Assembly (NCBI GenBank): GCA_963714125.1
Contig: OY970234.1
Location: 2,232,001 to 2,296,000 of the forward strand
Direction: 5' to 3'
DNA from: CAWCAW01 sp963714125
Lineage (GTDB): Bacteria > Actinomycetota > Acidimicrobiia > Acidimicrobiales > UBA8190
Length of the DNA: 64,000 nt
Positions 35,504-43,880 of the stretch are shown piece by piece. Every line of letters starts with the position of its first letter. Positions within the stretch are counted from its first letter, which is position 1. The notes under the pieces were generated by a model that was given only the letters and a program-made list of their open reading frames with translations, was not told the origin of the DNA and made no database searches. The translations under genes and the position numbers were made by a program.

Positions 35504-36133
35504 ATGGCGGCAGGGTCGGACCTTTCCAAGAAACGGGCGAGCCAGCTCCGTAAGCCGCACGTGTACATCACCATTGTGGCCGGGCTCATCCTCATCGGGC
35601 TGCTGGTGCTGAAGGCGGAAATTCGCGACTCCCCTGTCAAGGCGGCCACGGCGGCGGCCCGCGGCACCGCATCGTCACTGACCATCCCCATCACGACGTC
35701 CTCGATCCCGACAACGTCACCGACCACGCCTCCGCCACCGCCGGCCAGCACCTCTGCCGACGCCCAAGCCGTCCAAAGCTGGTGGGGGCAGCACTCCGGC
35801 TTGACGACGGCGCTGCTCAACGACGAGATCGCCCTCGAAAACGACGAGTTCACAGCCACCCTGAGTGTGACCCTGGCCGCCAACGCGGCCTTCGAAGCGG
35901 ACATCAAGGCCGGCCAGAGCGCTCCGGCCATACCTGACGCCACCATGGAGTACGACTGGACGAACCTGCTGACCCAAGAACAGGCCGCGCAGACCGCCGT
36001 GAATCAGTCGATTTACGCCAACTCGGCCAGCTCGGGCCCGTCACCGTGGACGCAGGCTCTCGACGATTTCCACGACGCCAGCACGTGGGAGGGCGATCTC
36101 GATCAGGACGCCCAAAGCCTCGGAGTTACCTGA
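35504..36133 (+). CDS. Single-helix membrane protein with Thr/Pro linker
   Basis: 209 residues: a basic cytoplasmic N terminus, one helix (VYITIVAGLILIGLLVL), an extracytoplasmic Thr/Ser/Pro linker of about 40 residues, and a helical domain rich in Ala/Asp/Gln ('WWGQHSGLTTALLNDEIALENDEF'). No family recognised. It has the same overall plan as several other surface proteins in this window. The HTH gene follows 58 bp later. Confidence 0.65.
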   Translation: MAAGSDLSKKRASQLRKPHVYITIVAGLILIGLLVLKAEIRDSPVKAATAAARGTASSLTIPITTSSIPTTSPTTPPPPPASTSADAQAVQSWWGQHSGLTTALLNDEIALENDEFTATLSVTLAANAAFEADIKAGQSAPAIPDATMEYDWTNLLTQEQAAQTAVNQSIYANSASSGPSPWTQALDDFHDASTWEGDLDQDAQSLGVT

Positions 36134-36191
36134 GACTGACTCCCGAGCGGCAGCGGCGATACGTTGAGTGGGCTGGCATGAGGAGGACGTC

Positions 36192-36545
36192 ATGACGCCA
36201 GGCCACGATGAACTCGAAAAACTCGCCCTGGACGTCGACACCACGTCGCACGCCCTACGCCGGGCTTTGCTCGACAACCAACGAGCCATCGTGCAAACGG
36301 CATCGCTTGTCGCCGCCGGCGAACTCGGGGTCGAGGCTCTCCGGCAGGTGGACGCGGCCAGGCACCGGCAGCGGGTGACGGACTGTCTCGATGAGTACGA
36401 AGTGTCTCGGCATCGTTTTCGGATCGCCATGTTCCGCGTGTGCCTCGACGAGGGTGCCAGCATGAGTGAGATAGGACGACTGTTGTCCATCTCCCGTCAA
36501 CTCGCCTCCCGGCTCGCCAGCGAAGCTCGGGCCGAAGGCCCGTAA
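36192..36545 (+). CDS. Small helical protein with C-terminal HTH, copy 2
   Basis: 117 residues from the ATG at 36192, preceded by GAGGAGG. The C terminus SMSEIGRLLSISRQLASRLASEA is nearly identical to the gene at 26215, while the N-terminal helices are diverged. The shared motif 'VDAARHRQRV' aligns with 'FDAARHQVRL' in the paralogue. The likely role is DNA binding through the C-terminal HTH; the N-terminal part may sense or dimerise. Target genes are not evident. Confidence 0.72.
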   Translation: MTPGHDELEKLALDVDTTSHALRRALLDNQRAIVQTASLVAAGELGVEALRQVDAARHRQRVTDCLDEYEVSRHRFRIAMFRVCLDEGASMSEIGRLLSISRQLASRLASEARAEGP

Positions 36546-36658
36546 CGGACGCCGCCAGCACTCCGGCCGGGCCCACTGCTTCCCGTACTGTCAATAGATA
36601 TGGACAGCCGATGCCGACGGGCTTCCGGCGTGCGACCCTCAGGTGCGAGACTCGGCGC

Positions 36659-37180
36659 ATGGTGCGGGCCGACCACGGTGCCATCGGGCCCATTGCGGCC
36701 GGGTTGGTGGCGGTGGCGACGGCCGTGCTCGCCGCCGCGTGCGGAACCACACCGACATCGGCGGCCAGTCGCACCACCACGTCGACTCCCCCACCAACGA
36801 GCGCACCGATGCCGTCCTCTACGACCATCGCCACACCATCAACGTCGACGCCGTCGACTTCACTGTGTGACATAAAGCCGAACCCGGACGTCACCTTCAT
36901 CTCCACCACTGGCTTGTGCTCGGTCACCACCCACGTCGGCGTGACTATTCATGCCGACCTCGCCGCGGGCTACAACTGGAGCAATCCCGCCAGTACGGCC
37001 GCCGCCATCGAGGTAAGCAGCATCGAGCGTCCATCGGGCGGTGGGTTGGATGCCGACCTGTACGCGCTGCACGGGGGCCAAGCGGTGATCACGGCGACGG
37101 GCACGGTGGCATGTGCCCCGGGAGTCGCCTGCCCCGCCCTCGCATTGTTGTGGCGCCTCGACGTCAATGTGACCGGCTAG
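36659..37180 (+). CDS. Putative lipoprotein with Thr/Ser-rich linker
   Basis: About 173 residues from the ATG at 36659. A signal region ends in VLAAAC, so C28 would be the lipidated residue. The lipobox is imperfect, with Ala at -3. A Thr/Ser/Pro linker of about 45 residues follows, then a domain with three or four Cys ('SLCDIKPN', 'GLCSVTTH', 'ACAPGVACPAL'). Function unknown. An upstream in-frame ATG at 36611 would bury the signal sequence. Confidence 0.6.
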   Translation: MVRADHGAIGPIAAGLVAVATAVLAAACGTTPTSAASRTTTSTPPPTSAPMPSSTTIATPSTSTPSTSLCDIKPNPDVTFISTTGLCSVTTHVGVTIHADLAAGYNWSNPASTAAAIEVSSIERPSGGGLDADLYALHGGQAVITATGTVACAPGVACPALALLWRLDVNVTG

Positions 37181-37202
37181 CGGTTTCGTCGAGCTCTACT
37201 CC

Positions 37203-37976
37203 TCAACGTCTACGGGGGAGGGTCGGTACGGTGATCCCCGGAAAAGACGGCGGCGGCGTCCCCACCCCAGGCGGCCTCGGAGGTGATCCGGGCTCGGTCC
37301 GAGTGGCCGCACAGGCGGCTTGTCCGTCACCAATGCTCAGGTGAACCGAAGCGGTGCCATTGCCCGGGGTGTCGCGCCCTCGCCCAAGGGTGATGGAGGC
37401 GAAGCCCTTGTCATTGGTCATTCCCGAGAAGTGTGCTGGTGTCGACGTGTCGATGATGGTGACCACAACAGGCGCGTTCATCACGTTGGAGCTCACAAAC
37501 ACGGTTTCGTCCGCACCAAGCGCCGATGGCGAGCCGGCGAGGATGGCCGTGCAGAAACCGGTGCTGTGTCCGGTGCTGGCTACTGATGGGGCGGCACCCA
37601 GCGTTGTGCTCGGAGCCGTCGGCAGCTGCGTACTCGCCCGAGTGATCGACGAGGCGCCGGAAGCGGCCCTCGCCACTGTCGTGGTGGCCACGGACGCGGC
37701 ACGGTCGGAGCGAACAGCAGCCGAGGTAGGCGTCGAAGCTACCGCCGCCCCGGCTACGGTGGACGACGGTGACGGTGAGGGTGACGGTGGTGTCGGCGCC
37801 GTGGTGGCTTGGTGAACCAACTCGACGTTGCCACCAGTGGCGTCGGAGGCGAGAAGCACTACCAGGCCAGCCGCTACCACCACGATCACCCATTGATAGC
37901 GGGCCAGACCCCAGCGGCGGGCTCGAAGAGAGAACAGGCTTTTGTCGCCAGGCTGACCATGCGGGGCGACGCCCAT
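37203..37976 (-). CDS. Single-helix membrane protein with Ser/Thr/Ala-rich stalk
   Basis: About 257 residues. A basic N terminus leads to a helix (WVIVVVAAGLVVLLAS), then a low-complexity Ser/Thr/Pro/Ala stalk of about 85 residues. The outer domain of about 100 residues has two Cys ('GFCTAILAG', 'AACAATRT') and beta-type sequence 'VVVTIIDTSTPAHFSGMTNDKGFASITLG', and the C terminus is Pro-rich. No family is recognised. The ATG at 37976 is preferred over an upstream TTG. It converges with the lipoprotein gene. Confidence 0.62.
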   Translation of the reverse strand: MGVAPHGQPGDKSLFSLRARRWGLARYQWVIVVVAAGLVVLLASDATGGNVELVHQATTAPTPPSPSPSPSSTVAGAAVASTPTSAAVRSDRAASVATTTVARAASGASSITRASTQLPTAPSTTLGAAPSVASTGHSTGFCTAILAGSPSALGADETVFVSSNVMNAPVVVTIIDTSTPAHFSGMTNDKGFASITLGRGRDTPGNGTASVHLSIGDGQAACAATRTEPGSPPRPPGVGTPPPSFPGITVPTLPRRR

Positions 37977-38122
37977 GGCCTCGGAGGCTACTGCTCGCCA
38001 CCGCAAAAAACGCGGTTATGAACACGACGCATGTGTCTGCGAGCCGCCCCGCCGAGCGGGGAACCGACGGGGAGGTCGGCTAGCCTGACCGCCGAGCGCC
38101 AGTCATACCCAGGAGGTGCGCC

Positions 38123-38509
38123 ATGGGAGATCAGGAATCGGCGGAGCGGGTGGTACGGGATCTCCTGGCCACGCTCGAGAAGCATGACACCGAGGCATTG
38201 CGACCGTTTTTCACCGACGATGTCGTGTACCACAACATTCCCATGGACCCCTCCGTCGGGATGGACGCCAGCATCGCCTTCATCGAAGGCTTCGTGGCCG
38301 CCTGTGAGAGCACGGTGATCGACATCCTTCACCTCGCCGTCAAGGACAATGTCGTGCTCACCGAGCGAATCGACACCCTGACCTTTGGCGAGATCGCCGT
38401 GGCGTTGCCTGTCATGGGAACGTTTGAACTGCGAGGGGACAAGGTGTGTGCGTGGCGTGATTACTTCGACATGGCACAGATCACCAACGCACTGGCCGCG
38501 AACGCCTAA
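38123..38509 (+). CDS. Limonene-1,2-epoxide hydrolase-like enzyme
   Basis: 128 residues with an NTF2-like fold and the LEH catalytic pattern. R82-I-D84 (ERID) and D113 (WRDYFD) correspond to the Arg/Asp/Asp triad, and Y36/N38 (VVYHNIPM) to the water-positioning Tyr/Asn. Spacings are close to those of the Rhodococcus enzyme. It probably hydrolyses epoxides of hydrophobic substrates, or is a steroid/polyketide-handling relative. The start ATG follows an AGGAGG site. The SnoaL protein at 7043 is a distant relative without the catalytic residues. Confidence 0.8.
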   Translation: MGDQESAERVVRDLLATLEKHDTEALRPFFTDDVVYHNIPMDPSVGMDASIAFIEGFVAACESTVIDILHLAVKDNVVLTERIDTLTFGEIAVALPVMGTFELRGDKVCAWRDYFDMAQITNALAANA

Positions 38510-38551
38510 AGGATCTCGGGCCATGCCGGCCATGCCATAACATCGCTGGCC

Positions 38552-39250
38552 GTGAGCCCTGGACCGGCACAAGACGCTCGGCTCCGGCGGCTCGGCGCGC
38601 TGGTAGGCCGGACGTTGCTCCTCCTCACCGGGTCCACGATTGGGACCCTGTGTTACGCCCTGACCATTCGGGCCGGCCTGGGACTCGGGCCGCTGTTCGT
38701 ATTGCAGGGCGGCTTTGCTCTGCATGCCGGCATTGCCATCGGCACGTCGGTGACGGTGCTTGGCTTTGCGTGTGTCGGCATCGCCATGGGGCTAGGGATA
38801 CGGCCCGGTCCCGGAACGTTGATCATTCCCATCATCAGTGGCGTCACCCTCGATGCTGTCCTCCCCCACATGCCCATCCTGCACGGCTGGCCTTTGCGCA
38901 TGGGTGTGGTGGTAGGTGCCACTGTGGCCATGGCGCTCGGGGCGGCCATGACCATCCGGGCCGCGCTGGGCGTCTCGCCTTATGACGCCGTCATGCTGGG
39001 CTTGGCGCGACGATTCGATCGCCCCCTGGCACCCATAAGACTGGCTATGGAGGGGTCGGTGCTCGTGGTTGGTTGGATTCTCGGTGGGTCCGTCGGCATC
39101 GGGACCGTGATCACCGGACTTCTCATCGGTCCGAGCATTCAGCTCTGGCTCACCCTGACCGGGGCTCCAGCCCCCGTCATCGGCCGCCCCAGACTCCTAC
39201 CGTTTGGTCGTCAGCGCGCTTTAGCCATGGAGCAGACAAACGAGATGTAG
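38552..39250 (+). CDS. YczE/YitT-like integral membrane protein
   Basis: 232 residues, six hydrophobic segments. It has the repeated Gly-rich pattern typical of the YczE family ('RAGLGLGPLFVLQGG', then 'RAALGVSPYDAVMLGL'), which is often annotated as a hypothetical membrane protein. In Bacillus, YczE influences antibiotic production, but the mechanism is unknown. The start is GTG at 38552. It is followed immediately, on the opposite strand, by the 35-residue ORF. Confidence 0.75.
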   Translation: MSPGPAQDARLRRLGALVGRTLLLLTGSTIGTLCYALTIRAGLGLGPLFVLQGGFALHAGIAIGTSVTVLGFACVGIAMGLGIRPGPGTLIIPIISGVTLDAVLPHMPILHGWPLRMGVVVGATVAMALGAAMTIRAALGVSPYDAVMLGLARRFDRPLAPIRLAMEGSVLVVGWILGGSVGIGTVITGLLIGPSIQLWLTLTGAPAPVIGRPRLLPFGRQRALAMEQTNEM

Positions 39251-39358
39251 TTACGCTCCGTCGTCTTGTTGGCCCAGTCTCCACAGCGACCATCCGAACG
39301 CAACGGCCACGACGACTAGAGCGCCCAACGCCCACACGACGAACTGGCTGCTCGTCAT
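39251..39358 (-). CDS. 35-residue membrane peptide coupled to the 'GFEV' copy 2 gene
   Basis: ATG at 39358 to TAA at 39251 encodes a peptide with one helix (FVVWALGALVVVAVAFGWSLW) and a charged end, RLGQQDDGA. Its ATG overlaps the TGA of the upstream gene (ATGA), which supports genuine translation. A tiny membrane protein also sits beside the first 'GFEV' gene. Too short for usual gene callers. Confidence 0.55.
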   Translation of the reverse strand: MTSSQFVVWALGALVVVAVAFGWSLWRLGQQDDGA

Positions 39359-39603
39359 GGCGCCACTGGTGGCTCGAACCACGACGCCAACGCGCAACGG
39401 GCTCTGACATCGTCGAACCCGAAGACGTCGGGCAATGTGCTGCCGTCTGACAAGCGCCGGATCCGGAATCCACTATCAAGGCGCTCTGCCACTTCGAAGC
39501 CTTCGCTCCATTCCCCCATGAACCGACACCGGACATCAACCGCGGCGCCTATACCAAGGCGTTGGCGTGACGGTGTCCGACTCGCGACGAGCTGTTTCAC
39601 CAT
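39355..39603 (-). CDS. Small hypothetical protein, 'GFEV' family, copy 2
   Basis: 82 residues from the ATG at 39603. The core RCRFMGEWSEGFEV and 'FRIRRLSDGSTLPDVFGFDDV' align with the gene at 17950-18255 (RNRFIGHWSVGFEV). The frame extends upstream without a better start. The N terminus is basic and Ser/Thr-rich. The C terminus is hydrophobic and ends in 'ASWFEPPVAP'. Function unknown. The coupling with a 35-residue membrane peptide suggests a two-component small-protein unit. Confidence 0.6.
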   Translation of the reverse strand: MVKQLVASRTPSRQRLGIGAAVDVRCRFMGEWSEGFEVAERLDSGFRIRRLSDGSTLPDVFGFDDVRARCALASWFEPPVAP

Positions 39604-39884
39604 GCCCCTTGCGCTCCTTGTGGATCTCCGAGACGCCGGAGTCCCCTGGGGCTCTGTCGTCGTTTTGGTGTTGTCATCATGCGCGTTTTGAAAACGCGGC
39701 ACCAGGGTATAACGCTCAATGCACAAAGGCGCGTCTTTCGCTGTCGGCATCTTGCGTACCGGGCGAACGCAATGAGAGGACGGTCGTCCCATGTGTCAGG
39801 AACTACTGGTTTGCGCGCCACATGCGACGCGGAGCGTCACCGGGGCCGAGAGGTGCCGACGACGCGTCGTGTCAGAATCATGCG

Positions 39885-40613
39885 GTGGATACTGCCGCCT
39901 ACCTCGCACACCTGCGTCATGACGGCCCTGCGTTGTTGGTGGCCGCCAACGGGGCCATTGGTGTCGGGGTGCCAAGTTGCCCGCAGTGGACAATGGCCGA
40001 GCTGGTCGGACACGTCGGAGGCGTGCACCGGTGGGTCGAGCAAATGGTGCGGGACCGATCTGTCGTGGCGGGCCGCTTCCCCGCCGCTCCCGAGGGGTGG
40101 GACGAGCGTGCCGGTTGGTACGAAGAGGGGTTGGCCCTGCTCGTCGGCGCGTTGGAGGGCATCGGACCTGATGAGCCGGTGTGGAACTGGGCCGAGCAGG
40201 GACCGGGACCAGCACGCTTTTGGCACCGACGCATGGCACATGAGACGGCCGTGCACCGGTGGGATGCACAGAACGCGGCCGGGGCCCCGCTCGCCATCGA
40301 CACCAACCTTGCCGTCGACGGCATCGACGAATACCTCGCAGTCGTGTCAACGCGATTGCAGCGAGCACCTAAGGTCGAGCTGGCGGGCGCGCTCGGCCTC
40401 GACGTCACCGACTCTCCCGTGTCCTACACGCTCGTGCTCGAGCCCGATCACGTTGAACGTCGCCACGGGCTCGATGGAGCCGACGCCGTGGTGCGCGCGA
40501 CGGCTTCCGACCTTCTGTTATGGATTCTGGGGAGACACAGCACCGAAGACGATGCCCTCGTCGTGGCCGGGGACCAGGCTGTGGCCGCGGCCTGGGCGGG
40601 TGTCACGTTCTGA
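39885..40613 (+). CDS. Mycothiol-dependent maleylpyruvate isomerase-type protein (TIGR03083)
   Basis: About 242 residues of the MDMPI_N/DinB-like superfamily. The N-terminal helices contain 'PQWTMAELVGHVGGVHRWVEQMV', with the conserved metal-ligand His in 'LVGHV'. The second ligand cluster is 'HRRMAHETAVHRWDAQ', with HxxxxxH/E spacing as in the family. It is named after a mycothiol-dependent isomerase, but most members have unknown thiol-dependent roles. The GTG start lies after a long stretch of open frame, so the start is uncertain. Confidence 0.85.
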   Translation: MDTAAYLAHLRHDGPALLVAANGAIGVGVPSCPQWTMAELVGHVGGVHRWVEQMVRDRSVVAGRFPAAPEGWDERAGWYEEGLALLVGALEGIGPDEPVWNWAEQGPGPARFWHRRMAHETAVHRWDAQNAAGAPLAIDTNLAVDGIDEYLAVVSTRLQRAPKVELAGALGLDVTDSPVSYTLVLEPDHVERRHGLDGADAVVRATASDLLLWILGRHSTEDDALVVAGDQAVAAAWAGVTF

Positions 40614-40718
40614 GATGACACCGTTGGGTGCGGAATCGTTGCACTCGACATCGACGGTTCGCCGAAGGGTGAACGTTTCGTCGCGTCTTGTTCACATTCA
40701 ACAATTAGGTTGCCGGGC

Positions 40719-41681
40719 GTGACCGGCCACCGCAGGAACCCAGGTGGGACTAGGCGCGTCCGACTATGGCTGGGCGCTCCGGTTGTGATGCTCGGCCTGG
40801 TGACGGCGATCGCCGTCCCCGGCGCTGGGTCTCCTGCTTCGGCCGCTGTCACCCAGTACGAGCTCTACTGCCCCAACACCCAGGTGGGCAACCTGGTCAT
40901 CAATAACGTGGTGACATCCGGGAACATCACACCGCGTCACCCTGCCACCGGCCAAACGTTCACGGTGACCAGTTACCAGACGACCTTGCCCATTCCTCCG
41001 GTCTTGGCTGAGGCCATGGCGGTATTGGGCAACACCGCCATCGCGGGAACCGCCACCACCGCCGTCGATGCCACCGGTGCCACTCCCTCTTCGTTGTCGG
41101 TGGGAACCATGTCCTTCGACGTTCCCATACCGACATCCATACCGGCAGCGGGAGTGGATCTTGAACTGCCGAGTCGGGCCGCCACCATCGGCCCGTTCAC
41201 GTCGGGAGGCAACGTCTCGGTGTTGCAAAGCAGCGCCATCGAACTGGCCCTGTCGGTGTCGGGGAAGACCCTCACCATGATCTGCATCGCATTTCCGAAC
41301 GACGGCCTTGCCACCGGCATCACGACGTCGCCTCCGACCTCCAAACCGATCTCACTGTTGCTCGGATCCTTCGACAACGACCTGGTGATCACGACGGCGT
41401 CCCGGCTCCCCGCCGCCATTGTGGGCTGGCACTATTCCACCACTCTGGTCGCGGCCGGAGGCACCCCGCCGTACGCCTGGAAGGTCGTCGTTGGTTCGGG
41501 GAAGTTGCCCAAGGGACTCGCACTCGATTCCTCTACCGGGGTGATATCGGGAACACCCACCGCCAGCGGTGTAGCCACCTTTACGCTGAAGGTTCTCGAC
41601 AATGAAGCAAGCAATGCGGCCTCGAAGCCAAAGATCGTGCACGACTCCACCACCGAGCCGGCGTCGATCGTCATCTGGTGA
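40719..41681 (+). CDS. Secreted protein with C-terminal Ig-like (He_PIG) domain
   Basis: About 320 residues. A signal peptide runs from an Arg-rich start through 'VVMLGLVTAIAVPGAGSPASA'. The central region of about 170 residues has beta-rich character with Cys near 'YELYCPNTQVG' and 'TMICIAFP'. The C-terminal domain 'LPAAIVGWHYSTTLVAAGGTPPYAWKVV', then GTPTASGVATFTLKVLD, matches the putative-Ig (He_PIG) fold seen in surface proteins. No anchor is evident. The start is GTG 40719 or TTG 40710. No strong ribosome binding site. Function unknown. Confidence 0.68.
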   Translation: MTGHRRNPGGTRRVRLWLGAPVVMLGLVTAIAVPGAGSPASAAVTQYELYCPNTQVGNLVINNVVTSGNITPRHPATGQTFTVTSYQTTLPIPPVLAEAMAVLGNTAIAGTATTAVDATGATPSSLSVGTMSFDVPIPTSIPAAGVDLELPSRAATIGPFTSGGNVSVLQSSAIELALSVSGKTLTMICIAFPNDGLATGITTSPPTSKPISLLLGSFDNDLVITTASRLPAAIVGWHYSTTLVAAGGTPPYAWKVVVGSGKLPKGLALDSSTGVISGTPTASGVATFTLKVLDNEASNAASKPKIVHDSTTEPASIVIW

Positions 41682-41707
41682 CGTCGTGGTGGCGTGGTTC
41701 GCTTCCT

Positions 41708-42547
41708 TTATGCCTCGGGCAGTCTCGCGGCCAGGATCCGAGCCAGCCGGCTGGTTGTGCGTGCGTCTAAAGGTCCGGAGCGGCTGAGCGCCTTCGCCAT
41801 CTCCCTGGGTGTTCCCACCCAAACACCACGCACGTGTATGGACCGAGTCAGCCGCCGCCTACCGCCGCCCACCAGCACCACCAGCGGCGTGATGGGTACG
41901 TTGTCGGCTTCGGGAACACCTGCAACAGCACGCCCGACCGCTTCGACTTGAAACCGCATGCTCTCGATGAACCGACTGCGGTCTCGACCACCCACAAACA
42001 GCCGGAGCGGTCCCCGGTTCCACAACGGGCCGGTTCTGCGCACCGCTATACGGCCCGGCGCCACTTTGGTGTCGATGACGAAAATGCCCCGAGGGCCCAC
42101 GGCGACGTGATCGATGTTGGCCCGCGAACCCGGAATGCGCCGGTCATGGAGAACCGACACGCCCCGTGACGCCACTTTATTCAGTTGGCCACCCACGACG
42201 CGCTCTCCTTGTGCGCCGGTGGCCCAGGCCGAGGTGGTCTGACGGCGTCCCCACAGAGACTGTGCCACGGCCACGACGGCAACCACGGCGGCGAGGAGCC
42301 CCAATCCGTGTGCCGTCGTCGGTGTGAGCGGTGCTGTGGCCGGGCTGGTGTGGTGCAGCTGCGCCACGTGGTTGAGAATCTTGGCGCCAAGCTGGACGCC
42401 GAGGTAACCGATGAGCGCCGCACCCACCACCACGGCGACGCCAATGGGAAGGTGTTGGCGCGCCCGGGCCCGCTCCCGCCGACGACGGCGGTCGTACTCT
42501 CGCTGTGCGGAGGCGCCCGGGTTCCCGACGTGGAACGCGTCACCCAC
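41708..42547 (-). CDS. NERD-domain membrane protein
   Basis: 279 residues. An Arg-rich N terminus and two helices (about 33-55 and 82-100) precede a NERD (nuclease-related) domain: 'GAQGERVVGGQLNKV', 'VLHDRRIPGSRANIDHVAVGPRGIFVIDTKVAPGRIAV'. The D-x(n)-D-x-K pattern (IDH, VIDTK) of restriction-endonuclease-like folds is intact. The likely role is DNA or RNA processing near the membrane, but no substrate is known. The start codon is GTG. It does not appear to be linked to a defence system here. Confidence 0.85.
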   Translation of the reverse strand: MGDAFHVGNPGASAQREYDRRRRRERARARQHLPIGVAVVVGAALIGYLGVQLGAKILNHVAQLHHTSPATAPLTPTTAHGLGLLAAVVAVVAVAQSLWGRRQTTSAWATGAQGERVVGGQLNKVASRGVSVLHDRRIPGSRANIDHVAVGPRGIFVIDTKVAPGRIAVRRTGPLWNRGPLRLFVGGRDRSRFIESMRFQVEAVGRAVAGVPEADNVPITPLVVLVGGGRRRLTRSIHVRGVWVGTPREMAKALSRSGPLDARTTSRLARILAARLPEA

Positions 42548-42684
42548 AATGCCGTACCCACCGCAGAGCGTCCGGAGTCAAAGGACCGTGGCGCCGCCTC
42601 GCTGCCATGGGAATACGGTACCCGTCGGGTGTTACGAAGAACGAGGCCACCGATTGGGAGCGACGCCCTTGGTGGACCCGTGCG

Positions 42685-43221
42685 TTACGTGCCGGCTGGA
42701 CTCATGGTGCCTGCCGCCGCCACCAACGCTGCCTCGGTCTGAGCGTCGCTGAGATCCGAGAAAGGCGGAAGCAGGGACAGCTGGTAGAGGATGCCGTCTG
42801 CGTCATAGCGAAGCGTCGAGTGCTTGCCCTCCGAGAGGTAGCAGACGGTTTGCCCCGCGGCCAGGGTGATGTCCTGCACGCGCCCGCCACTCGGACAAGG
42901 CGAGAACTGGAGCTGAAACGCATCTTCTTCGAGAGTCACCTTGTCGGCGGCATCAGTGAAATCCAGTCGGAACGACCACGTGCCCGTCGATTTCGTCTTG
43001 GCGTAGATAAATCCCGCCACGAAGTGATTCCTTGGTCCGCCAATCTGGACGATCGGGGTTGGTACGCCGGATTGCGCCGCCAGGCGGTTGCAAGCCGCCG
43101 ACGTCAGGCATCGTGCCGCTGTCTGTGGCGCCACTCCGGGAGCCACGGCGGAGGAGCATGACGCCAAAAATCCGGCGAGCACCAGAGTGCCGACGCCCCT
43201 TGCGGCAATTCTCCGGCTCAT
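42685..43221 (-). CDS. Lipoprotein of unknown function
   Basis: About 178 residues from the ATG at 43221. A signal sequence with lipobox LASC makes C22 the lipidation site. The mature domain contains four Cys ('ARCLTSAACN', 'FSPCPSG', 'TVCYLSEG') and beta-type sequence. A start upstream would leave the signal internal. No family recognised; the setting is the envelope-protein cluster. Confidence 0.65.
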   Translation of the reverse strand: MSRRIAARGVGTLVLAGFLASCSSAVAPGVAPQTAARCLTSAACNRLAAQSGVPTPIVQIGGPRNHFVAGFIYAKTKSTGTWSFRLDFTDAADKVTLEEDAFQLQFSPCPSGGRVQDITLAAGQTVCYLSEGKHSTLRYDADGILYQLSLLPPFSDLSDAQTEAALVAAAGTMSPAGT

Positions 43222-43487
43222 CTCGACATCATGCCCCGCGTCTGATGGCCGGGACCACTGCCGCGACACCCATGACTCCTCGGTGCGTTGCCTTTGTGAG
43301 CGATCGTCCGCAATTCAAGGCTGCGTCTGCGCGCAACCGCCACCACTATCGACTGACGTTGGTGAACCCACGGGCTTCTGATTCTCAAACTTGCGAGTGC
43401 TCGTCCGCCGATGGCCAACTTTGGCGGCTTGAGATCACGGGAATCAAGCCCTGCTCCCCTCCCCCGGTGCCATCGGATGCGGGAGAC

Positions 43488-43844
43488 TCAGACGACCCGC
43501 TCTTGGCTGTTGGTTTTGGCGGACCCGTGTCCCTTCTTCGACTTCTTCCGGTGATGATGTCCGTGATGTCCCTTCGCTGCAGTCAAGGCCACCGTCGTCA
43601 CCGTTGTTGATGGCGTGGATGCCGTGGTCGTTGAGGTGGTGGAGGTTGTCGAACTCGCTGCCGTCGTCGTCGTAGAGGCGGGCACGCTTGAGGGCGGTGG
43701 CGTGTGTAGCGCGACCGGTGCCGTGGTGGCGGTTGTGGCCGGGGTCTTCGTCTTATGAAGTCCTTGGCCCGGAATTGTCCCGCCTGAACAACCTGCCGCC
43801 AAGGAAATCACAGCCAAAGGCACCAGTAGCCTGAGCGTCCTCAT
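43488..43844 (-). CDS. Small lipoprotein with Thr/Ser stalk and His/Lys-rich tail
   Basis: 118 residues: signal peptide with lipobox LAAGC (C19), a Thr/Ser-rich stalk of about 60 residues, and a tail rich in His and Lys (KGHHGHHHRKKSKKGHG). The tail could bind metal ions or wall polymers. No domain is recognised. A 14-bp palindrome lies just upstream of the start (43858-43871). Confidence 0.62.
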   Translation of the reverse strand: MRTLRLLVPLAVISLAAGCSGGTIPGQGLHKTKTPATTATTAPVALHTPPPSSVPASTTTTAASSTTSTTSTTTASTPSTTVTTVALTAAKGHHGHHHRKKSKKGHGSAKTNSQERVV

Positions 43845-43857
43845 TTCCCCCCCCAGT

Positions 43858-43871
43858 GGTTACATGTAACC
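43858..43871. promoter_or_regulatory. 14-bp perfect palindrome, candidate operator
   Basis: GGTTACATGTAACC, an exact palindrome 13 bp before the start of the small lipoprotein gene (43844, minus) and 9 bp after the end of the GH31 gene. Its AT-rich centre and length are typical of TetR- or GntR-type operators. It could also end the GH31 transcript as a short hairpin. Confidence 0.45.
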
Positions 43872-43880
43872 GTGACCAGT

